A stretch of 64,000 bases of DNA from Hawksworthiomyces lignivorus (Eukaryota > Ascomycota > Sordariomycetes > Ophiostomatales > Ophiostomataceae). Position 1 is the first letter of the stretch. Every line of letters starts with the position of its first letter. The translations under genes were made by a program, and so were the position numbers. The stretch lies in the NCBI GenBank assembly GCA_002917075.1, contig NTMA01000120.1, forward strand, positions 49,208 to 113,207. Reading direction: 5' to 3'. Positions 55,837-64,000 of this stretch are shown one piece after another. The notes under the pieces are model-generated. The model worked only from the letters and a program-made list of their open reading frames with translations. It was not told the origin of the DNA and made no database searches.

Positions 55837-56433
55837 ATGAAATTTCCGAAATCATTTTCAGCTTTCAAGCCCTCTAAAAAGCAACATGACAATCCTTTGC
55901 AAGAATTTAGCAGAGACGAACCTGCTTCTAGCAGTGGCAATATTGTCATCTTTGCCGCGATGAGCGTGAAAGCAGCACGAAACAGTGCATCTACCACAAG
56001 CGCCCTCGAAGAACTTCCCACACAAGAAATGATAGAACAGCGGAAACGACAGAAGGCTGAGAGACGACGCTCTATGGCGCATTTAAGTCTCCGATCTGAG
56101 CATGGAGAAGTCTGGAAGGGTATCGGCACGGGCCAGATGGCAAAGAAATGGGGCGGCAATCTCTGGCAGAGAGTGCTATTCTACAGCAACAATACTGGGC
56201 TCAGATTGCAGTGGAACAGCGGCGATGACAAGCAGAGGCGGAAGAGATGCAGGAGCGGAGAAAGGCGGAGATTACAGAAGTCCAGAGGCGGTGAACGGCG
56301 TAGGTTGCAGAAGTCCAGAGGTGGCAACCGGCGGAGGCTACCAAAGTCGAGAAGCGGCGATCAGCGGAGAGTGCTGCAGGACAGCGGCGAGGATATGCAG
56401 GGACTGTTGCAGGACGGCGGTTACGACGGATAA
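55837..56433 (+). pseudogene. Decayed repeat-protein gene (33-nt tandem repeats)
   Basis: An open frame of 198 codons from ATG 55837. Residues 1-100 look protein-like (LEELPTQEMIEQRKRQKAERRR). From 56263 to 56427 there are five 33-nt units, read in this frame as RRRLQKSRGGE-type repeats. In the frame shifted by two bases the same units read as a Glu/Ala/Gln/Arg coiled-coil (AEEMQERRKAEITEVQRR) broken by TGA and TAG at positions where CGA and CAG would fit. This suggests the original product was the coiled-coil frame and the gene has decayed by C-to-T changes plus a frameshift. Alternatively the present frame is expressed and basic. It lies in a relic-rich island. Confidence 0.4.
56263..56427 (+). 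repeat. Five 33-nt tandem repeats
   Basis: Imperfect units of 33 bases (starts 56263, 56296, 56329, 56362, 56395), each with a CAGAAGTCCAGAGG- or CTGCAGGACAGCGG-like core; similarity falls from left to right. Confidence 0.75.
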
Positions 56434-56671
56434 AGATTCTCCAAGCCAAGTCTCGCACCTTGTTTGTAGCAATTTCGAGGAGATCCGTGTCACGGTGCAC
56501 CGGGTCTCATAGATGTATGTATATATCAGTGACACGTAGTGTCGATACGCATAATTGAAATTTTCGGTCATGACAGTCGCCAGTAGAACGCGCTCATCAC
56601 CAGCGGAATATAAAACTGCGCAAAGGCACCAAACAGGACGGATATGTGTGACAGAGAGAGTTTATAGATGT

Positions 56672-57106
56672 CTAGGTAGGCTGTGTTCGTAGTGGCGAAA
56701 AATAAAGGAAGGCTACGAGGACCTGCCCATGTGCGGAGTCGATGCTGCAAGCAGAAACTCGGACGTGCGCATAAGAGAAGGGTGTATAGGCAGCTTGGAA
56801 GGGGCAGCTAGTTGAAGGAGATGGGCAAGTGAAGTCAAGATCTTCTGCGGCGGCTAGCCGTACGGCATCGATCCGCCCATCGTGCACCCGGTAGTATGGA
56901 CCAAGTTCCCGTTGGCTAAGGGGACCACGCCTATTCGTATTCCTTAGCGCCATAATTCGCGTTAGGCTATGATGAAGAATCATCTCCCACGTATAGCAAG
57001 TCGTTACTGGGCTTGATGTACTCGGGCGATTCGGGTTGTCAATGGCAACGTTTTTGTTGATGAGCAGCCGCGCTGCAGCCCCGTGTACGACACTTGTAGC
57101 GATCAT
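56672..57106 (-). pseudogene. Ankyrin-like fragment
   Basis: A 144-codon minus-strand frame that begins with one good ankyrin-like helix pair (SLMIATSVVHGAAARLLINKNVAID) and a weaker second (HDGRIDAVRL), then loses the pattern. The frame is closed upstream by a stop. Best read as a remnant of an ankyrin-repeat gene, possibly related to NLR arrays. Chance similarity is not excluded. Confidence 0.3.
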
Positions 57107-57385
57107 GAGCGACCTCTAGTTATTGGTACCCATGCGAGAAAAAGCAGCTAGACGAGGGTGTATGCTTGATGGAAGGCAGATAGATGGACGGAGTTGGCAC
57201 CTAGTGTGACACTCCAGAGGACAAAGTATAAGAGAGTGAATGTACGCATTAATCTGTATAGCGAAATTAGCTTTTTATATCTAAGGTAGATAATATCAGG
57301 GGGAAAAAGAAAAAAGAAAAAGAAGCAGCAAAGCCGACGAGAAACCCCTCTCAAAAAAAAAGGGAAAAAAAGGGAAAAAAAAGAA

Positions 57386-57493
57386 TGACAAGAGTGGGAT
57401 TACCACGCGAGTTTCCTCACTAGAATACTGTTTTTTGAAAACAGAAGCTGGACAACTCGAGTCTAGCGCCTTAGACCGCTCGGCCATCTTGCC
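57386..57493 (-). tRNA. tRNA-Ser(CGA) with intron, T-loop lost (probable pseudogene)
   Basis: Read on the minus strand from 57493. The acceptor arms GGCAAGA and TCTTGTC pair over 7 bp with one G-U. The D-arm/A box TGGCCGAGCGG matches the Pol III consensus. The anticodon stem CTAGA/TCTAG encloses CT-CGA-G, giving anticodon CGA for serine UCG codons. A 30-nt intron follows position 37, as in other fungal tRNA-Ser(CGA) genes. The long variable arm GTGAG-GAAA-CTCGC is intact. The T-arm reads GTGG-TAAT-CCCAC: the TTCGA loop and B box are missing (net loss about 4 nt). A T-run terminator follows. Everything except the B box is preserved, so it is either a recent pseudogene or an atypical tRNA. Confidence 0.75.
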
Positions 57494-57613
57494 TTGTTGA
57501 TACAAAATCTACGTTACGATTTCTTTAGAATTCAGTTGGAATTTGCCACAACGCACCCGTACTTTCGTTCGGCGCGCCGCGAGTCTGCCAGACGGCCGCC
57601 GTCATCCGGCTTC

Positions 57614-57775
57614 TCACTCCCCTATGCTGTAGAACGTCACCTGCGCCGGGTACGCAAGCGCCAGCACGTGCTGCACATCCAGTGACGCCTCGACGCCCGT
57701 GCGGTAGCGCGGCATCTGCAAGTTGGCGCCGTCGTGCACCAGTGCGAAACTGTAGCTGCCTTCTACCTGGGGTCC
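57614..57775 (-). pseudogene. Sedolisin (S53 peptidase) fragment
   Basis: A 53-codon stretch ending in TGA reads GPQVEGSYSFALVHDGAN.., then GVEASLDVQHVLALAYP and AQVTFYSIGE. This matches the catalytic Glu/Asp segment of sedolisins/tripeptidyl peptidases (ExxxD in EAsLDvQ, followed by P..TFYS.G). The catalytic Ser region and N-terminal propeptide are absent on both sides, and the fragment abuts the damaged tRNA. It is a broken remnant of a secreted acid peptidase gene, too short to be functional. Confidence 0.6.
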
Positions 57776-59221
57776 ATATGCCGGGTGAAATACCGTGAGG
57801 CCTTATATGCAATACCTCGCGCATAGCCTTATGACATAGGTGACAATAGAGGGGTAGAGAATCTGCAGCTAATGTCTGCACTGGTCATAGAGCAGCACAA
57901 TGCTGATGTTGAAAGAAAAAGAGAACTAGACATCTCTTGGCTGAGAATAGAGCTAACAACGGTAGTAACAAATAAGATCAAATAAGCCCTCGACCAGTCT
58001 GCCATCTGTAAACCTCTGTTCCAACCGGTTTTATTTTTATATCGTGATAGGAACATACTCTGCTTTAAATAACCGTGACATGTAGAGTTGCTGACGTCGC
58101 TAGACAACATGCCTAGCTAATGCGTGCTTCTAAGTGGTATGCTAGAACTAGCGAAATTGCCACAAGACTTATTTTTGGACAGAACAGATATACTATAGCA
58201 TAGATTAATTAAGACGCAAGATTTGCAAGGAGAAGCCCCTGTAGTAGTTATGCTGCACAATCTTTTCATCTAGCTCTTCTACGGATGCTCGGCGACGAGG
58301 CGTCATGGCGTCAGCGGAGCAAAGGTCGCAAGCAGCCAGGGCTTGAGCCGCAAGCCCAACGCCCAACCCGCTTTGGACCAAATATTGTCTCTCAGACACT
58401 AACTAAATTGAGCAGCGCGCGGCTGCTTTCCCGCTGCTAATACCTCACACCCTTCAATGCACTATCTCCTCTGCCGCTAACATTTCATAACACAGTAAAG
58501 CTCGTAAGGCTTACAGCGATACAGAGGGAAGTGTATATACGCGAAAAGAGAGTATGATCGGTAACTCTCAAGGACAATTGCTTCCAAATTGATTTTTTTC
58601 TAGCTTTTGTCATTAAGCAGTCTTGAGACAAATGTTACATTGGTCCAGATACGTGGTTGTAGAGGGTAATGTTGCGATCTTGCTACACCCGGAAGATGGC
58701 AGGCATAGCTCTGCCAATTGGCGTGCTCAGACAAGAAAACACTTTGGTTTGGACGATCATTACCTTGCCCAAACCATATGGATTAGTTGGCAAATGTTCT
58801 CAGAGAAACGAAAAGCTCGCACCGCAGTAGCCCATGTCGGGCAACGCTGCGTATCGAGAATAGTGCCATGAGGCGCTGGTATAAGTGTATGCGATTGGCG
58901 GACCAGACTTGCAAGACTCAGCCACAAAAAGACTGACAGGAACTTACCAAGCCGTGAGTCTTTCTCTTGGTCAAGGCATGCTCGCCGTTCTTCTCTTATT
59001 TCTCTTGCCTTTTTTTTTTTTTTTCTTTTTTCTTTTTTGGCTTTATTGCTGGATCTAGCCGGCTTTACCTGTTACTTTCTTACCCATTTCCCGGGCGGCC
59101 AAAATTGACTATGCTCTTCTTTTTAGAATAATTCCAATATATTTTGACATGCATTTCTTGTTTACGTTTTCTTTCAATTGAAAGTTCAACTTCTTGACTG
59201 AAGAGCTATGGTACGCAGGGC
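57776..59221. other. Gene-poor region before TPR gene
   Basis: About 1.4 kb. Short frames only (largest 93 codons, unlike known proteins). A poly-T/pyrimidine tract at 59010-59038 marks the promoter/leader of the TPR gene. No RNA gene seen. Confidence 0.5.
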
Positions 59222-62200
59222 ATGTCGGTTCCCTTCAGCAGACATGAGGCAGACATTAATCATAAACAGGGCGACGCAGTCTGGATGACCGTAAACGTGG
59301 TCTTCTCTGTCAATACAGCCTTGGACGTAGTCAAGGACATAACTAGCGCAAAGAACAAGCCTGATGGCGCTCTGGACGCGTTCGAAAATGCCCTCGGGTG
59401 GCTAGAGGGCCTCCAGGAAACACTCCGCCTCATACGCGACGAGGAGGCGCTGCGCACAGCGGGGGTCGCGCGAGGGATACAAGCCATCAACGAAGCGGCT
59501 GAAGAACTCTGGCGGGCCATGTGCAGGCAAAAGGTGATGCAACAAACCGTCGATCGCGGAGCGAAAAGCCTGAGCGTCATCATTTACCAGCTCAACTCCG
59601 CAAGAGGCAAACTGTACGAGCGACTTTTAATGGCCAACGTGGGCCTGACATGGGACTCTCAAAGAGGCTTTCTAGTAACGATTCAAACGCTAGAAGACAT
59701 GAACGCTAAGGTGGAAGCAACCCTCGGGACAGAGTTGTATCTTGCCAAGTTTTTACGGGAACGGGCCCCAGATCAAATGTGTATGTGCAAGATTCATTTG
59801 TCGGAAGAGGGTGTATGGCGACGTTGCTAACATGCATGCAGCGAGCGGTTTTGTGCTGTTAAATGAAGAGGAGCTGCAGCATATAAATGGGGCGGGGGAC
59901 GAGAGGATGCTGTTTGACAATGTCGTAGTTGACCAAGCACGACTTATCGCTAGCGCCTTTGGCCAAATAGGGTGGAATGAGCGTGCTACATGGAAAGAAA
60001 CCGCTTCGAACGACTCTCCTCAGAGGAGACCGGGCACAATCGCCGACGATGTGGCTGAGACGGTTTCTATTAACACTGGTCAGAGTAGAAGGAGCACAAT
60101 CGCCGACGATGTAGCTGAGACAGTTCCGAATAATACTGCTCAGATCAGACGGAGCACAATCGCCGACGACGTAACGGAGAGGTCTTTGCCGATCCGGGTC
60201 CAAGATATGCAACCAACGGCAGCCAGAGAAGAGGACAATATCAAATCGGTTGCTCTTAACACGTCGAAGGACATGGAAAAGCTGGCTGCTTCGCACCTGG
60301 ATCGAGAGGAGTGGAAAGAGGCCGGGACGCTGCTTGCACGCGCGGTAGACGCTCGCACGGCTGCGCAAGGTGCAGACCACCCCGATACCCTGGAGACCAT
60401 ACTCAAATTGGCTTTGGTATATCAGAAACTAGACCGATGGCAGGCTGCAGAAGAAAAGTTTCGGCTCGTGCTGGCGACTCGCAGGCGAACGCTTGGCTCA
60501 CACCACCTTGATACGCTGGCCATCACAGATTGCTTGGCGAACCTATATATTGCTCAGGGACGGAATAAAGAGGCTGAAAAGCTGCTTAGTGAGCTCGTAA
60601 AATCGCGCCAGCTCTGGATTGGGAAAGATCACCCAGGTACTTTAAAGAGCATGGACGGGCTAGCTAAAACATACCAGTCCCTGGGAAAGTTGAAAAAGGC
60701 CGAGGCCTTATTCAAAGATGTCATAGAGATTCGCAAGGCAGAGCCTGGATCAGACCCAGTAGCAATGCTAGGAAGTATAATAGGCTTATACGAAACACGC
60801 TATGAGCGGGCCTGGCTCACGGGACCTGCGTTTCCATCTGCAGAAATTTCAGATCCAGTGAGCGCGATCTTGGCACAAGGTGACTTGGAAGGGCTGCGCC
60901 TGATGGGTGATATCGCTTTGACTTGCAAGAAGCGCTACAATTTAAGAGAGGCTGAAAAGCTGCAAGTGCAAATAGTGCGCGGTTATAAAGCGAAGCTGGG
61001 AGCGAATCATGAAAAAACGCTGAAGAGTATGGCGCAGCTGGAGTCGACGTACAAAGATCAGCACCAATGGGCGGAAGCGAAGAAGGTAGCAAGAAAAGTG
61101 GTGGACGGTCTGAGGGCGACGCTAGGAGAAGATCATCTCGAAACTCTGTCAGAAAAATACAATCTTGCGGAGATCTACAGAGTGCAAGAACGGCTAGAAG
61201 ACGCCGAGAAGCTGCACGTGGAGGTGATGGAGGCTCGCAAGGCAAAACTAGGAAATGACCATCTCGACACGGTGACAAGCATGAACGCTGTGGCAGAGAC
61301 ATACAGAGAGCTAGCCTGGCTCAAAGACGCCGCGCTGCTGCTGGTACAAGTGACAGAGATTCGTAAGACGAGACTCGGTCTACATCATGTCGACACCGTA
61401 TCGAGTACGCATAACCTTGCGATGGTGTACGCAGAGCAGGGCAAGCTGAAAGAAGCAGCGGATCTGCTTTCAGATGTGGTAAGCATCATGGGAAAGGTAC
61501 TTCATCTTGGCTCTGACGACGAAGCGAAAGCTAGGGCAGACCTGTCGTGGGTGTACATGCAGCAGGGACGGGAGAAGCAAGCCGAAGAACTGCTTGAGGT
61601 GGCGCAAAAAAAATACAATCACAGTCTCACGCGTAAGAGCTGTCTCATGCTAAATATCGGACTACTCCTTGCAGAAGTATACTATAAAAGGGATCAATGG
61701 AAGAAGGCTGACAAGTCGTTGGAGAACGTGATACAAACCTGCAAAACCGAACACGGTATTGATAACGACGGCACGCTGGAGTGTATGGTCAGGCTAGCGT
61801 CGATATACTTGGGGTCTTATAGTCTTTCCCAGTGGCAGATCAAGACTGAAGCGGCTGATGTGCTAATTAAGGAGGTGGCAAATGTTCGCACAAAGAAACC
61901 CGGAGACAGCTTTCGCGCTGCGGAGAACATGCACAACTTGGCCGTGCTTTACACAATACGCCTCAAGTGGACGGAGGCAAGGACGTGGTTTGCAAAGGCG
62001 GTAGAAATCTACGCGGCAAAGCACGCAGCTGCTAATCTCAACGCCGCTGCGAGCATGGTTGGCCTTGCGGTAGCATGTCGAGAATGTGGCGTGATGCCTG
62101 AGGCGCTTAGGCACATGTGGAGGGCAGTACAGCTCCGCTCACAGAAACTCGGGAGAGATCACGTCGACACGCTGATGGCTTTGGAGTATTTGGCGCTGAT

Positions 62201-62555
62201 GTATTTTGAGCAGGATCAGCTGGACGGCGCCATGAAAATTTTAGAAGAGGTGGTTCAGTTCCGCGCACGAGATCTCGGTTCACAACATCTCAGTACATTG
62301 AGGATTATGCGAGATTTGGACGCAGTACGAATCAAGCGAACGCAGCAAGCTGCACAAGCAACAAGTGCCACGCAAGAGATTCCAGCCAGCCTGCGTGTGG
62401 ATAGATTGCAAGTCGCAGAACCTGGATGCTACATCAATTCTGAGCGTATGGGCTTTGGGCACGGGGAAGCATCATACAAGGGGTTTGTGAAGTGGTATGG
62501 CATGTTGGAGAGACGGGAAAGAGGCAGTAGATATAGAAAGAGATACATTATATAA
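59222..62555 (+). CDS. SesA-like N-terminus fused to TPR array (NLR-like)
   Basis: Exons 59222-59780 and 59842-62555 encode 1090 aa; donor GTATGT and acceptor GCATGCAG keep frame. Residues 1-186 are helical and resemble the SesA/NACHT-N type domain that precedes STAND ATPases in fungi (VNTALDVVKDI.., TAGVARGIQAINEAAEELW, NVGLTWD..GFLVTI). A linker with INGAGDERMLFDNV and two and a half 20-residue tandem repeats (TIADDVAETV..., 60036-60179) follows. From about residue 330 to 1000 comes a kinesin-light-chain-like TPR array of roughly 42-residue units (LGxDHxDTLxS...LA..Y...G...EA..L). No Walker A or B motif is seen, so the usual NB-ARC/NACHT motor is absent. Possible roles are a signalling adaptor or an NLR that lost its ATPase. 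Confidence 0.8.
60036..60179 (+). repeat. 60-nt tandem repeat (20 aa), 2.4 copies
   Basis: Units start at 60036, 60096 and 60156 (last partial), each opening ACAATCGCCGACGA. In frame, encoding TIADDVAETV.., in the linker between the N-terminal domain and TPR array. Confidence 0.9.
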
Positions 62556-63512
62556 CCCTTGGTGTGAGAGATTTCTGGCACTTAGTGCTAGAAGTGGCCA
62601 ATCTTTTACCACTTCGATGTAGTGGTTATGGGCTCTGTTGGACATATAGACTCACAATGCTTTTTCCTTTACAACATCTTAAACCAGTTTGTTACAGTAT
62701 AGTGAGGAAAATACAATTATATGGCAGGGATTATTTAATGTAAACTGTCTATCTCGACCGTTTTAGCGTACTAGTTCACAGGAGAACAAAGCCAATTCAA
62801 ATTCAATCTCTTGATGAATACTGGAAAGGCGAGGCTTGCGATAGAAGAGAACTAAACTGGTGTTAACAGAGTTTGTTACTGCAGGCGTTGTTTTCTCTAC
62901 AAATACATATGCTAGGAAGAGGCCATCTGAGATCAAAACTTTTCCCAGTAGATAATGCCAATTCAAGGCTTGCTATAATTACATTGACAGCATGTTCTCC
63001 TGTAGTCTACAAGCATCGTTATCGTGTCAAAGAGTATGCTGGAGATTATGCAGTTGAATTTATCACCCATGCGTCCAGACCGCGAGAACTATTATTAATG
63101 CAAAACGCGGGAATCAGCTGCGGAGGCAGCGGGAAGGGCTCTCACTGGCAGCAGAATGTACAGTGTGAGATCCACAGTACCGTAGGTGCATGACGTGCTG
63201 CACTTTGGGCTTAGCGTGCGCGTGGCAGAGTTCGGTTGCGCGTGGAACAGCTCGCAGGCTTTCCCTTGTTGCAAGATGGCCTCTTTTTTGGGGGGAGGCT
63301 GGAAATCAACACAAAAAAAAAAAAAAACCAATAATAAAGCTTGGGAGACGCCGCCCGCCAAAATGGTCCTGGCACTGTTCCGGTGAGCTGATTTTGAGAT
63401 TGAGAGACGCCCAATCCGGAAAAAAACAACGTCACAGATCGCGCAAGCTCGCATTGCTCAATTTTGTCCCAATCCCTTTCCAGCTCCAAGGAGGTACCCA
63501 CTCTCGCCAATC
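62556..63512. other. Intergenic; promoter of ferric-reductase-like gene
   Basis: 957 bp with no recognisable gene. A run of 15 A lies near 63312-63326. Confidence 0.55.
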
Positions 63513-64000
63513 ATGGGTTGGCCCTATGAATTCCTGGACCTCACAGTCGAGCAGCGCCAAGCCCGGCGCCTCGTCCTGGACCGCTACGGCCACTATGCCG
63601 AGTTCATGGTGCTGCTGCCGGCGCTGATCGCCCTCTGCGTGCGGGTAGTGTCCTGGGCGGCGGCCCAGGTGCAGCTGCGGTACGGTGCTGCCGCCCGGGG
63701 CAGCGGCGACGGCGGCGGCGCGTACGACGCCGTGCCCGACTCGCCGTCGCTCAAGAGCGCCCGACTGACGCCTCGCGGCACGTGGGACGCGTGGCAGCGC
63801 CGGGCGCGCTGGTGGCTGTCGGACGACGTGGTGCTCTTCGGGCAGGCGTACGGCCAGCGGGACCAGTGGGTGGTCGGGGCCGCGTGGATGGCTATGCTGC
63901 TGGTGCTGTGCGTCTTGGAGACGGGCCGAGGTTGGTTTCCTTTTGTTTCTGTGTCTTCTTTTTTTTTTTTTTTTTTTTTCCCTCTTTTTTTTTCCAGAGT
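63513..64000 (+). CDS. Ferric-reductase-like membrane protein, 5' part
   Basis: The first exon, 63513-63930, encodes 139 residues and ends CGA-G|GTTGGT; the intron then runs off the window through a long T tract. The product opens MGWPYEFLDLTVEQ, followed by a predicted membrane helix (FMVLLPALIALCVRVVSW), a Ser/Gly/Pro loop, and a second helix (WVVGAAWMAMLLVLCVLETG). The MGWPY..FLDLT..Q.. start and the WW-containing loop resemble filamentous-fungal FRE-type ferric reductase/NADPH oxidase-like proteins. The heme-binding His pairs and FAD/NADPH domains would lie in the missing part, so the call is provisional. Confidence 0.55.
   Translation, partial: MGWPYEFLDLTVEQRQARRLVLDRYGHYAEFMVLLPALIALCVRVVSWAAAQVQLRYGAAARGSGDGGGAYDAVPDSPSLKSARLTPRGTWDAWQRRARWWLSDDVVLFGQAYGQRDQWVVGAAWMAMLLVLCVLETGRGWFPFVSVSSFFFFFFFPLFFSR

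Overview
The window looks like nuclear DNA of a filamentous ascomycete (Pezizomycotina, most likely Sordariomycetes; the genus cannot be fixed by eye). The evidence is short GT..AG introns of about 50-145 nt, Zn2Cys6 regulators, an inositol phosphorylceramide synthase, and fungal NLR/STAND-type proteins with ankyrin or TPR arrays. No bacterial operons, CRISPR array or intact transposon were seen. Exon structures below were assembled by hand from splice consensus plus reading-frame continuity.

Left accessory half (1-27 kb): 3' end of a GT1 glycosyltransferase; a secreted Cys-rich protein; a 74-aa secreted repeat peptide with a Kex2-like site; a beta-lactamase/transesterase-fold protein; a Zn2Cys6 regulator whose zinc cluster is split over three exons; a cytochrome P450 divergent from a sugar-type MFS transporter; an intracellular RNase T1-like protein with substituted catalytic residues; a second Zn2Cys6 regulator in tandem with a DHA1-type MFS exporter; and a large NACHT-ankyrin NLR with a Gly/Asn-rich leader. 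The 4.4-14 kb group resembles a small catabolic or metabolite-tailoring cluster, but no backbone synthase is visible.

Central housekeeping block (27-54 kb): GRC3 (rRNA-processing polynucleotide kinase) divergent from an RPA34-type RNA polymerase I subunit; AUR1 (IPC synthase); a 7.3-kb stretch with no recognisable gene; a Ca2+/calmodulin-dependent protein kinase; a mitochondrial GGQ peptidyl-tRNA hydrolase (ICT1 type); a Nab3-like RNA-binding protein; a LETM1-like mitochondrial membrane protein; and a RidA/YjgF deaminase. Ribosome production, RNA surveillance and mitochondrial translation are over-represented here.

Right accessory part (54-62.6 kb): a gene-poor island holding relics (decayed repeat-protein gene, ankyrin-like fragment, sedolisin fragment, and an intron-containing tRNA-Ser(CGA) that has lost its T-loop), followed by a 1090-aa protein joining a SesA-like helical N-terminus to a TPR array with no visible NB-ARC/NACHT domain. 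The window ends inside the first intron of a probable ferric-reductase-family gene.
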